Source: Gammaproteobacteria bacterium (lineage in GTDB: Bacteria > Pseudomonadota > Gammaproteobacteria > Pseudomonadales > Azotimanducaceae_A). From it: a stretch of 6,880 nt of DNA. The notes below the pieces were generated by a model that saw nothing but the letters and a program-made list of their open reading frames with translations, made no database searches and was not told the DNA's origin. The stretch is from assembly GCA_012960755.1 (NCBI GenBank), contig DUAT01000028.1:1-6880 (forward strand). Direction: 5' to 3'. This document shows positions 1 to 6,569 of the stretch, one piece after another; the first letter of the stretch is position 1, and every line of letters begins with the position of its first letter. The translations under genes and the position numbers were made by a program.

Positions 1-237
1 ACTCACGCAGACTTTATTGTTAACGCGATCAACGACGCTCTTGGTACGGATTTGCCAGTCTCGTTTTATAACGAGCTTGGAACTGAAACGCTGCGCCTTG
101 AGCACGAATTTAATCGGGCCGCAGGGTTTTCCGATGCGGATGACGACCTTCCCGAGTTCTTTTATGACGAGCCACTGCCACCGATGAATCGGGTCGCACG
201 TTTCCGTGGCGAAGAAGTGAACCGATATCGGGAATAG
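1..237 (+). CDS. Aldehyde ferredoxin oxidoreductase, C-terminal end (5' part outside window)
   Basis: The frame is open from base 1 to a TAG at 235-237 and gives the last 78 residues of a protein that begins before the window. The tail carries the C-terminal signature of the tungsten/molybdenum aldehyde ferredoxin oxidoreductase family, closest in style to the YdhV branch: NAINDALGTDL, then LGTETLRLEHEFNRAAGF, then DDDLPEFF and EPLPP. Family members hold a pterin cofactor and an Fe4S4 cluster and oxidise aldehydes with ferredoxin as acceptor. The cofactor-binding region is not in view, so activity cannot be judged from here. No downstream gene follows closely, so this gene probably ends its transcription unit. 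Its last ~200 bases recur twice further on as relics (4321-4428 and 6322-6524). Family assignment is firm; substrate is unknown. Confidence 0.9.
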   Translation, partial: THADFIVNAINDALGTDLPVSFYNELGTETLRLEHEFNRAAGFSDADDDLPEFFYDEPLPPMNRVARFRGEEVNRYRE

Positions 238-681
238 ACTCTCTGGCTGGTTCTTAACGTAGCGTGGCAAGCGGGCTTGTTCGTGGCTGAGGCATTCAAC
301 AGCGTTGCTTTGAACACGTGAAGGGACTGTTTCACTGACCAGTCCGAGCCGCAACGGTTCAAATCAACATGCTGCGCTCTCACCACTGCGGCACAGATTC
401 AGTGTGCCCGATGGCGGGAGCTTTGCCGATTGTTGCAAGAGGGGGCGGGGTTTTAGCGACCCTGGCACCATACCAGCCGGATTCGGGGAGGTATTACACA
501 GTTGCCGGGCGATTCGACAGCAGTCATTGGCTGTTAGACTTGGGTGAAAAAAGGGATTTTATGCCTCTACACGATCGTTTAAACCCACAAACTAACTAGG
601 TGCAGTGGAGTATAGTTGCTTGGGTGTCGGTAGACTTTCATCAGTGGACATACTGACCAAGTTAATCACAGGAGGGTAAAA
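238..681. other. Intergenic stretch without a convincing gene
   Basis: About 440 nt separate the AOR stop from the protease gene. The only plus-strand open frame of any size is 369-599 (76 codons, ATG start). It has no Shine-Dalgarno sequence ahead of it and I recognise no family, so I treat it as probably non-coding. A 6-bp inverted repeat GGACTG/CAGTCC (324-329 and 340-345, 10-nt loop) lies downstream of the AOR gene but has no following T-run, so it is a poor intrinsic terminator. A TATAGT at 611-616 could be a -10 box for the protease gene but has no good -35 partner. A weak TCAGT/ACTGA repeat lies at 641-656. Only the first ~16 bases after the AOR stop resemble the flanks of the two downstream AOR relics. 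Confidence 0.5.
670..676 (+). promoter_or_regulatory. Ribosome binding site of the protease gene
   Basis: The sequence AGGAGGG is a near-perfect Shine-Dalgarno element about six bases ahead of the ATG at 682. It fixes the start codon and suggests efficient translation. Confidence 0.85.
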
Positions 682-3069
682 ATGAAATTCACTTTATCGA
701 ACAGATTAACGATATCCGCTAATGCATTCGTAGTAGCCTTGCTGTTGACGTTTCCCCCCCTTGTAGTTGTTCCCTTTGCACAGGCCCAGACCGTACTTGG
801 CGAGTTAGAAGCTCGAGCAGCACCGGTTTATCTTCGCCGCTGCGTCGCAGGCAGCAATGCCGGAGACTTATGCAAGCAGACTTCAGAATGCCCAGATTCA
901 TACTGTCCGGACCGCAATGTGTTCAATATACAGGTACAAGTTAATTTCACCGCGACTGCAGCTCAACTTACTTCTATTGAAAGCATGATAACCGCTGGCT
1001 CGGCATCACTATTTGATGCAACGGATGGCCAAGCTGAAATCGGTACTGCTTTTATCTATAACGGTTCGTTAGGAGCAACAGATGCTGATATGCTCATTCA
1101 CCCAACTACCAATCCTGTTTGGTGGTTTGCATCTACGGGTAACTGGCAAGTCGGTGGAGATATGGAAGTAAGTATAAATAATGTAACCACTGCAGTTACT
1201 AATGGTACGGCTGGGCCGATAGTCGCTCACGAATTTATGCACCTGGCATTTGACCCACGGGATGAATACGAAACGAAGGCTGCCAATTGTGGGGCCGACA
1301 ACTGTGGTACTCCGGGAGTGAGTGATTCGTGCTGGTCTTGTCCTGACCCTGCGACTATCGCCGCCGGCGCCACATCATGTTTGATGGATACTAATCCACT
1401 AGGAGCAGAGCTCTGCTGGGGCCAGGCCAATTCGGCCGATCTAAGCGATCTTTCTGGCGGTGACCACGATGCAACCAATGTCACTGAACAGTCCTCGTGC
1501 CGGAGCAGCCGCTCGTGCTGGGATCAGGTTGTCTGGTCTTATCCAAACACAATCCTTATGCCGGTTGGTGCGCCGGATCCAGCAGCGAATGGCGCAATCG
1601 TCAATCCCGTCAATTTTGTTCATCTCTCTACTACCAACCGGGTCGTATTGGTACTCGATGAATCGGGCAGTATGAATGAGGAAGCCCCAACTCGTATGGA
1701 TCGATTACAAGTGGCCGCCAATGATTTTGTAGCCCTGGCTGAAAACGGGACCGAACTAGGTATCGTATCGTTTTCTACCGATGCAGACCCGGCCAATGGC
1801 CATGCGAGTATCGCCATCGCGTCGCTTGGAGCCAATCGTGCCGCGTGGACCAATGCAATCGGCGCACTATCGCCTGGTGGTTCAACCAACATCGGTGGTG
1901 GCTTAGATAAAGCATGGGATATGATAGATACCGCTGGTGGTGTAACGGCTAACACCTATATCGTACTGATGACTGATGGTGTAAACAATCAACCACTGCC
2001 GCAATCGACAGCTGATGCTGACTTGCAGGCAAAGATTGATTTCCTGTTGAGTGCAGGGGTTCCCGTCTATGTCACCTGCACAGGTGGCGACCTGACCCTA
2101 GACTCTCAGTGCGCTGAAATTGGGAATGGAACTGGAGGATTTTACTCAGATTCCGCTGATGCAGCTGCATTACCTCCAGTATTCGCTGCGTTTCACGAAA
2201 AGATCTCAGGCCGGGAAGCTATACATTCAAGATCCGGACAGCTTAGGCACTTCCAGCCGCAGAGAGTATTTGTTGAGAAGGACTCCAATTCTGCGACTTT
2301 CATACTCCAGTGGGACAATCCAAATGCTTCACCTTATCTGCTTGTTATTGACCCCACAGGAACTCCACACAAGTCACTTGAAATGGAGCAAGGTCGTTAT
2401 GTACGCGTTACTAATCCGGTTTCTGGAGACTGGCAAATGATGATTGATCCAGGTGGTGATTCTGAAGGCACATATACAGCAAGCGCTTTCTCGAGTAACT
2501 CGATCCACCGATTTAGGGTTGGAACCCGCTATCCAACCGTTCGACCGGGTGAACCGATTACTCTTTTCGCCCACCCCAAAAGTTATCGCGGACCGGTTAG
2601 CAATCCGGCAAGACCAATATTTGCAATAGTCGAAAAGCCTAATGGGCGCAGAGATCGCCTGATGCTATGGGATCAGGGTCGCAGGCCTGGACGTAAAGGT
2701 GATGACATGGCCGATGATGCTATCTATACTGGTGTCTACACGAATACTCGCCAAAAGGGTGCCTATACGTTTCATATTTACGGAAATATAAACCGCTGGA
2801 GGTCTTCCGGAGATGGCCACAAGATTGATCGGAAAATTAGAAGTGCGCGATTCAATCGAATTGCCACATTATCCGTGGCTGTCAGTGACCCAAAGGATGT
2901 GACAAGAAAATTCGAAGATGATCCAAAAAGCAAACGCGAGCAGACCAAACGGTCTAAATCGAGAAAAACAAAAAGTTCCTCAACCTCTACATTCCCCCCT
3001 AATCAAGTGAGTTATGACGTAGTTGGAAAGGGAAAAACGGTTATGAAATTACGCTCCATCCGGAACTGA
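682..3069 (+). CDS. Exported CLCA-like zinc metalloprotease with VWA domain
   Basis: A 795-residue secreted protein. Residues 1-35 form a signal peptide with a hydrophobic core (15-32) and an AQA|QT cleavage site. A small motif with C54, C64, C70 and C75 follows. The zinc-protease motif HEFMHLAFDPRDEY starts at H183 (H183, E184, H187, with D194/E195 downstream); spacing matches the HExxH...DEY motif of animal CLCA proteins. A segment with eight cysteines spans 203-279. The VWA domain starts near 320 and has a complete metal-ion adhesion site: D326-x-S328-x-S330, T402 and D432 (LMTDG). The C-terminal beta region includes an acidic, glycine-rich motif around 662-686 (WDQG...GDD...DDAIYTGVY), like the end domain of CLCAs. 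Residues 743-764 form a strongly basic tail. CLCA family proteins are secreted metalloproteases, some of which cleave themselves. The gene stands alone, with its own ribosome site and terminator. The target is unknown; surface or periplasmic action is inferred. Confidence 0.88.
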   Translation: MKFTLSNRLTISANAFVVALLLTFPPLVVVPFAQAQTVLGELEARAAPVYLRRCVAGSNAGDLCKQTSECPDSYCPDRNVFNIQVQVNFTATAAQLTSIESMITAGSASLFDATDGQAEIGTAFIYNGSLGATDADMLIHPTTNPVWWFASTGNWQVGGDMEVSINNVTTAVTNGTAGPIVAHEFMHLAFDPRDEYETKAANCGADNCGTPGVSDSCWSCPDPATIAAGATSCLMDTNPLGAELCWGQANSADLSDLSGGDHDATNVTEQSSCRSSRSCWDQVVWSYPNTILMPVGAPDPAANGAIVNPVNFVHLSTTNRVVLVLDESGSMNEEAPTRMDRLQVAANDFVALAENGTELGIVSFSTDADPANGHASIAIASLGANRAAWTNAIGALSPGGSTNIGGGLDKAWDMIDTAGGVTANTYIVLMTDGVNNQPLPQSTADADLQAKIDFLLSAGVPVYVTCTGGDLTLDSQCAEIGNGTGGFYSDSADAAALPPVFAAFHEKISGREAIHSRSGQLRHFQPQRVFVEKDSNSATFILQWDNPNASPYLLVIDPTGTPHKSLEMEQGRYVRVTNPVSGDWQMMIDPGGDSEGTYTASAFSSNSIHRFRVGTRYPTVRPGEPITLFAHPKSYRGPVSNPARPIFAIVEKPNGRRDRLMLWDQGRRPGRKGDDMADDAIYTGVYTNTRQKGAYTFHIYGNINRWRSSGDGHKIDRKIRSARFNRIATLSVAVSDPKDVTRKFEDDPKSKREQTKRSKSRKTKSSSTSTFPPNQVSYDVVGKGKTVMKLRSIRN

Positions 3070-3126
3070 AGTACAACTCATAAGAGAATGGGCAGAACAA
3101 AACCGTTAACTTATTGAAAGGCCCGG

Positions 3127-3158
3127 GCCTCTCTGCTTAACAGCAGAGAGGCTTTTTT
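3127..3158 (+). terminator. Intrinsic terminator of the protease gene
   Basis: A perfect 10-bp stem GCCTCTCTGC/GCAGAGAGGC (3127-3136 and 3143-3152) with loop TTAACA is followed by six Ts (3153-3158). It lies 57 nt after the protease stop codon. The left arm overlaps a 12-bp palindrome AGGCCCGGGCCT (3119-3130), which could form a competing fold. No T-run follows the stem on the minus strand, so it probably does not serve the convergent dsbC gene. Confidence 0.93.
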
Positions 3159-3352
3159 CTGATTAAGACCATCTGTCCTATATTTTCGCTATCTATTTTT
3201 CGTACCCAAAACCGAAGGCCTAGCAAAGCTTGTACAACCCAAAGATAATAAAATCATGGTGATAAAATAACGGCTGTAGTTTTCCTACTGCTCGGCGCGA
3301 AAACTCATTGCCAGAAATAACATTCAACCGAGCATTCGAACTCCCACTATGC
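3159..3352. other. Convergent intergenic region
   Basis: This A/T-rich sequence lies between the protease terminator and the stop codon of the minus-strand dsbC-like gene. I see no gene and no clear intrinsic terminator reading leftward for dsbC. The only candidate is a short GTAG/CTAC hairpin near 3274-3286, without a usable T-run. Confidence 0.4.
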
Positions 3353-4102
3353 TTAATTGAGACCCACTTCCTCTAGCAGCTCACTAACCGCTATATAGTG
3401 AGATATGACTTTCCCATTGTCCAGAACAATCCATGGGGTACCTTTGAGTCCAATATCCTGACCCAATCTGAAATGAGCTGCAACAGGATTGTCGCAATTC
3501 TTCGAGGGTAGTGATTTTCCCCGTTTGGCATCAGTCAGGGCTTGAACTTGATCATCCGCGCACCATACTGAAACCAATCTCTCATAACTCTCTGACTGAA
3601 TACCAGCACCAGGATACAACAGATAGCGCACCTCTAGCCCTGCTCTGTTCAGTTGGCCCACCTCTTCGTGGAAACGTCTGCAAAATACACAGTCAACATC
3701 AGTAAAGACGGTAATGAAACGTTTTGCTTTGGCTGGAGATATAACCAACATCTTGTTCAGAGGCATCGTATCAATGGCTTTCTTAATTAACTGATTCCAC
3801 CTTTCAGCCAGCAAGTAGACATTACGATCTAAATCATAAATGTTACCCATAATGAGGAATCCATCTTGCTTAGCAACATAAAATGCATTCTCGCCAACGG
3901 TAACCAGATAGACGTCTTTTATCGGTGATTTCTCAATGGTTGATGGCTTGATGATTGGCGTCATGCTGTGCAATGCTCTTTCTATCTCTTGAATCCCTTC
4001 ATCAGCACTAACCGATAAGCAAACTAAACTACAGATTATCAGCGATATAGAGTTCTTTACATTCAATCCCGCCAATCGATTTTTGACTAACTTGCGTAGC
4101 AT
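3353..4102 (-). CDS. dsbC: DsbC-type periplasmic thiol:disulfide interchange protein
   Basis: A 249-residue exported disulfide isomerase. A basic N-terminus and hydrophobic stretch (residues 17-31) end in VSA|DE, giving a signal peptide cut after residue 33. The N-terminal part (34-95) matches the DsbC dimerisation domain in size. The thioredoxin-fold domain carries FTDVDCVFC with active-site C138-V-F-C141 (CGYC in E. coli DsbC). A second cysteine pair, C181 and C203, and the cis-proline loop GTPW (P223) follow. Spacings from C138 to C181 (43), C181 to C203 (22) and C138 to P223 (85) equal those of E. coli DsbC. DsbC shuffles wrong disulfides in periplasmic proteins and is kept reduced by DsbD. 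ATG at 4102 is preferred over an in-frame TTG at 4120, because that TTG overlaps the Shine-Dalgarno sequence. The gene is A/T-richer than the amidase (20 G+C of 60 at 3781-3840 against 34 of 60 at 5041-5100). DsbG is the alternative, but the second cysteine pair favours DsbC. Confidence 0.92.
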   Translation of the reverse strand: MLRKLVKNRLAGLNVKNSISLIICSLVCLSVSADEGIQEIERALHSMTPIIKPSTIEKSPIKDVYLVTVGENAFYVAKQDGFLIMGNIYDLDRNVYLLAERWNQLIKKAIDTMPLNKMLVISPAKAKRFITVFTDVDCVFCRRFHEEVGQLNRAGLEVRYLLYPGAGIQSESYERLVSVWCADDQVQALTDAKRGKSLPSKNCDNPVAAHFRLGQDIGLKGTPWIVLDNGKVISHYIAVSELLEEVGLN

Positions 4103-4320
4103 GGTAATTTCCTCACCCAATAAGCGAATACTAGTCGACCCGATTTGACTTAAGATGGGGATCGTTAATTATCGCATACGATATACTAGTAGTGATGGAA
4201 GGGGCTGCATATGGATTTGGCAAGAGATGAATGAATACGGTGGATTGACCTGAGGTTGCGCAGGTGTCTGATCCGATATACCTCGACTTCGCTGATACTT
4301 TCTTCTTCCATTATGTGCAC
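4103..4320. other. Upstream region of dsbC; no gene seen
   Basis: This stretch should hold the dsbC promoter, reading leftward, but I find no convincing -35/-10 pair on the minus strand; a TAGTAT near 4128-4133 is the nearest to a -10 box. ACTAGT occurs twice, at 4130-4135 and 4185-4190. The frame leading into the AOR relic at 4321 stays open from about 4252, but it aligns only very weakly with the AOR residues just before the shared segment, so the relic is taken to begin at 4321. Confidence 0.35.
4111..4117 (-). promoter_or_regulatory. Ribosome binding site deciding the dsbC start
   Basis: On the minus strand GGTGAGG lies eight bases ahead of the ATG at 4102. The in-frame TTG at 4118-4120 abuts this element and would have no ribosome site of its own, so the ATG is the probable start. 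Confidence 0.75.
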
Positions 4321-4428
4321 GACGCTCTTTATCCGGATTTACCAACCTCGTTTGATGACGAGTCACCACCACCGATGAATCGGGTCGCACGTTTCCGTGG
4401 CGAAGAAGTGAACCGGTATCGGGAATAA
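4321..4428 (+). pseudogene. AOR 3'-end relic, copy 2 (internally deleted)
   Basis: Read in frame, this encodes 35 residues running DALYPDLPTSF, then DDESPPPMNRVARFRGEEVN, then RYRE and a TAA stop. It matches the AOR tail at 34-237 minus 32 codons. The missing 96 bp fall between two near-identical short sequences of copy 1 (TTTTATAACGAGC at 64-76 and TTTTATGACGAGC at 160-172), as expected from a slippage or recombination deletion that kept frame. Bases 4369-4415 equal 178-224 of copy 1 without a mismatch (47 nt). No start codon, ribosome site or cofactor domain is present, so it is a gene fragment rather than a gene. Confidence 0.88.
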
Positions 4429-4473
4429 ACTCCTGGCTTGGATTATGGCTTAAAGGGTATTTATTCTTCCTAT
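4429..4473 (+). repeat. Repeated flank downstream of AOR relic, copy A
   Basis: These 45 bases directly after the stop of relic copy 2 align without gaps to 6525-6569, directly after relic copy 3, with 38 of 45 identical, including an unbroken 17-nt core CTTAAAGGGTATTTATT. The sequence after the intact AOR copy (from 238) does not continue this match beyond about 16 bases. The repeat therefore extends past the coding end and marks duplicated AOR-linked DNA. The match stops near 4474, where the rhodanese-coding sequence takes over. Confidence 0.8.
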
Positions 4474-4884
4474 ATTCCAGACAGCCTTGAATCCAGGGCC
4501 GGATATATACCCGGTCCGGCGGGCTTCACGCACCGGACTGCAGAAGAGGTGTTGGAAAAAATCAGGGGAGACAAATTTACGTTTGTACTGATGCCACCTG
4601 ACGGTATTCTCGCTAAGCTCGCTGTCGCCGAGGTTTCTCACCGAGGAGACCTTAAAGTGTGTTCTTTGGATGGTGGTATCGCAGCTTGGACAGATGTGGG
4701 CTATGCCCGTGAATCGGCAGACGATCCGGATACGGGTGAACTGCCAGAGGATATCTGGTACAAACCGTATCAGCAGACCGACGCTATCGAAGAGGCAATG
4801 CATACCTACCTGACCGGGCAGGTCGCTTTGGTTGAGCAAATCGAGCGAGACGGCACCACACGTTTTCTTCACTTTTCCCCCTGA
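4438..4884 (+). pseudogene. C-terminal fragment of a multi-domain rhodanese-like protein
   Basis: An open frame of 148 codons from a TTG, with no Shine-Dalgarno sequence. Residues 1-12 derive from the repeated AOR flank, so the recognisable protein begins near residue 13. The rest resembles the last domain of long proteobacterial proteins with several rhodanese domains: YIPGPAGF (23-30), a loop at 52-56 (MPPDG) where active rhodaneses carry the sulfur-accepting cysteine, LDGGIAAW (77-84), then the tail DIWYKPYQ and LVEQIERDGT. No cysteine is in the loop, so this domain cannot transfer sulfur; the catalytic domain of such proteins lies upstream and is missing here. The stop overlaps the amidase ATG as TGATG. 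It may still be translated as a leader that delivers ribosomes to the amidase. Confidence is high for the family, moderate that it is broken rather than a short working gene. Confidence 0.7.
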
Positions 4885-6224
4885 TGAATCTCCACGAACT
4901 CGGTACCGTTGAAATCGTCAGCGGCCTGAGGGCCCGCCGTTTTTCGGTCGTTGAGCTCGTGCAGGCTCTCTTGGCTCGGATCAGCGATCTAGATCACTTG
5001 CAGGCGTGGGTCCATGTCGATCCTGAAGCGGCGATCGCCCAGGCTCATCGGAAACAAGCTGAACTCGATGCAGGATCCAGTGCACCGCTAATCGGTGTCC
5101 CGACCGGGATTAAGGATATTTTCTACACTGCCGGTGTACCGACTACTGCATGTTCCAAGGTCTATGCGGATTTTGTTCCTAAGCACGATGCCACGACGGT
5201 GGCCCGTCTTCGGGAGGCGGGCGGAATCATGTTGGGCAAGACAGTCACCACCGAGTTTGCCTATCGCGATCCGCCTCCAACCCGCAATCCCTGGAACCTC
5301 AACCATACCCCTGGGGGATCGAGCAGTGGCTCGGCTGCTGCGGTTGCTGCGATGATGTGTCCGACTGCGTTTGGAAGTCAGACACGGGGTTCGGTGCTTC
5401 GACCAGCGTCCTATAACGGCATTGTGGGTCTGAAACCAACTTTCGGGCGGGTGAGTCGGTTCGGGGTCGTGCCTTTGAGTTGGTCTTTGGATCACGTTGG
5501 GTGGATGGCAAGATCAGTTGAAGATGCGGCCCTGATGCTTCAGGTGATGGCTGGTCCAGATACAAACGACCCAACCACCGTGTATGACGACGTACCGGAC
5601 TATTGTGTGGGGATTAAGAATCCAAGTCCACCCCACGTGGGGGTACTACAAGATTATTTTTTTGAAAATGCGGATGAAGATGTGCGTGCCCACACGCAAG
5701 AAGTCATCGAACATCTGTCGCGCGAGGGTGCCAGAGTCGAATATATCGAACTGCCAGAAAGTTTTGAACACGCTATGGCAGATCAATTGATAATCTTAAC
5801 CGTGGAAGCCGCCAACTTTCATGAACCGCTGTTCAAAGAAAAGGCGGACCTTTATGGGCCTAATATACGGGAGCTGGTAGAAACGGGCCTTGCTATCGAT
5901 GCGGTCACCTATTCGCGGGCGTTAGAGAGTCGCGTTCAGTTTATGGCTGATGCTGACAGATTATCGAAGCAGGTACAGGTGCTGTTGACCCCGTCCACGC
6001 CAACGCCAGCACCGGGCGATCTTAACGTCACTGGCAGTGCGATGTTTCAAGGCCCATGGACGTCCACTGGACTACCGACGGTGACGGTGCCTTCGGGACT
6101 TTCTAAAGCCGGCCTCCCTTTGGGAATACAGCTTGTCGCGGCCAGAATGGAAGAGCCCAGATTACTCAGTGCCGCCAGGTGGTGTGAGCAGGTGTTTGGT
6201 AAGATGCCGGCGCCACCTCTGTAG
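4884..6224 (+). CDS. Amidase-signature family hydrolase
   Basis: A 446-residue protein of normal length for the amidase-signature family, which hydrolyses C-N amide bonds with a Ser-cisSer-Lys triad. The lysine is K77 in GVPTGIKDIF, the cis-serine is S146 in GGSSSGSAAA, and the nucleophile is S170 in GSQTRGSVLRPA; the 24-residue spacing between the two serines is that of the family. The motif NGIVGLKPTFGRVSRFG follows. No signal peptide is seen, so it is cytoplasmic. An arginine (R168) occupies a place that is often glycine or alanine before the nucleophilic Gly-Ser. The ATG overlaps the stop of the rhodanese fragment by one base and lacks its own ribosome site, so translation is probably coupled. 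GatA, the tRNA amidotransferase subunit, is unlikely: there are no GatB or GatC neighbours, and the oxyanion motif GSQT differs from GTDTGGS. Substrate is unknown. Confidence 0.9.
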   Translation: MNLHELGTVEIVSGLRARRFSVVELVQALLARISDLDHLQAWVHVDPEAAIAQAHRKQAELDAGSSAPLIGVPTGIKDIFYTAGVPTTACSKVYADFVPKHDATTVARLREAGGIMLGKTVTTEFAYRDPPPTRNPWNLNHTPGGSSSGSAAAVAAMMCPTAFGSQTRGSVLRPASYNGIVGLKPTFGRVSRFGVVPLSWSLDHVGWMARSVEDAALMLQVMAGPDTNDPTTVYDDVPDYCVGIKNPSPPHVGVLQDYFFENADEDVRAHTQEVIEHLSREGARVEYIELPESFEHAMADQLIILTVEAANFHEPLFKEKADLYGPNIRELVETGLAIDAVTYSRALESRVQFMADADRLSKQVQVLLTPSTPTPAPGDLNVTGSAMFQGPWTSTGLPTVTVPSGLSKAGLPLGIQLVAARMEEPRLLSAARWCEQVFGKMPAPPL

Positions 6225-6321
6225 ATTTAAAGTCCGTCAGGTTCACTCAGAGTTACTTTCAGGAAATTGTTTATAAGCGACGGCGATTCCGCACGTATCA
6301 ATGTGCTGATTTCCTTACCGC
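6225..6321. other. Short spacer after the amidase
   Basis: About 100 nt between the amidase stop and AOR relic copy 3. I see no terminator with a T-run and no open frame of note. Confidence 0.4.
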
Positions 6322-6524
6322 GACACTCTTGGTACGGATTAATAAACCTCGTTTTATAGCCAACTGGGAAATGAAGCGTCGCGTCTTGAGTACGAATTCA
6401 ATCGGGCCGCAAGGCTTTGCGATTGGGATGATGACCTTCCCGAGTTGTTTAGAGCGAGCTACTTCTGCCAGTGAATTGGGTCACACGTTTTCGTGGCGAA
6501 AAAGTAAACCTGTGTCCGCAATAG
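6322..6524 (+). pseudogene. AOR 3'-end relic, copy 3 (frameshifted, stop codons)
   Basis: The sequence aligns along its length to the AOR 3' end at 34-237. Over the first 126 bases I count 25 mismatches and no gaps (about 80% identity). In the AOR frame it reads DTLGTD, two stop codons, then TSFYSQLGNEASRLEYEFNR, AA and DDDLPELF before further stops; a one-base loss near 6447-6452 shifts the frame. It lacks the 96-bp deletion of copy 2, so copy 3 did not come from copy 2 in its present form. It is clearly dead and older than copy 2. The equivalent of the AOR stop is TAG at 6522-6524, followed by the shared flank. Confidence 0.9.
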
Positions 6525-6569
6525 ACTCCTGACTCGAATTTTGACTTAAAGGGTATTTATTTTCCCTAT
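6525..6569 (+). repeat. Repeated flank downstream of AOR relic, copy B
   Basis: This is the partner of 4429-4473 (38 of 45 identical, gapless). Here it contains an 8-bp inverted repeat AAGGGTAT/ATACCCTT (6549-6556 and 6568-6575, 11-nt loop), which is broken in copy A. It may be the decayed hairpin that once followed the AOR gene; no T-run follows, so it is not a standard intrinsic terminator. Confidence 0.78.

Noticed and set aside
324..345. Stem GGACTG/CAGTCC as terminator of the AOR gene
   Set aside because: There are only six pairs with a 10-base loop and no T-run follows.
369..599. A 76-codon open frame after the AOR gene
   Set aside because: It has no ribosome site, no recognisable motif and odd composition; it is best regarded as chance until homologues are shown.
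4145..4187. A possible rightward promoter (TTGACT at 4145 and TATACT at 4182) for the rhodanese/amidase unit
   Set aside because: The two boxes are about 31 bases apart, far beyond a usable spacing, and neither has a good partner at 16-18 bases.
4450..4872. A 140-codon open frame on the minus strand opposite the rhodanese fragment
   Set aside because: The plus strand encodes clear rhodanese-family motifs over the same bases and the antisense protein resembles nothing; it is a shadow.
5088..5495. A 135-codon open frame on the minus strand inside the amidase gene
   Set aside because: It covers the amidase catalytic signature, and its predicted protein has an arginine/serine-rich, low-information composition typical of antisense frames.
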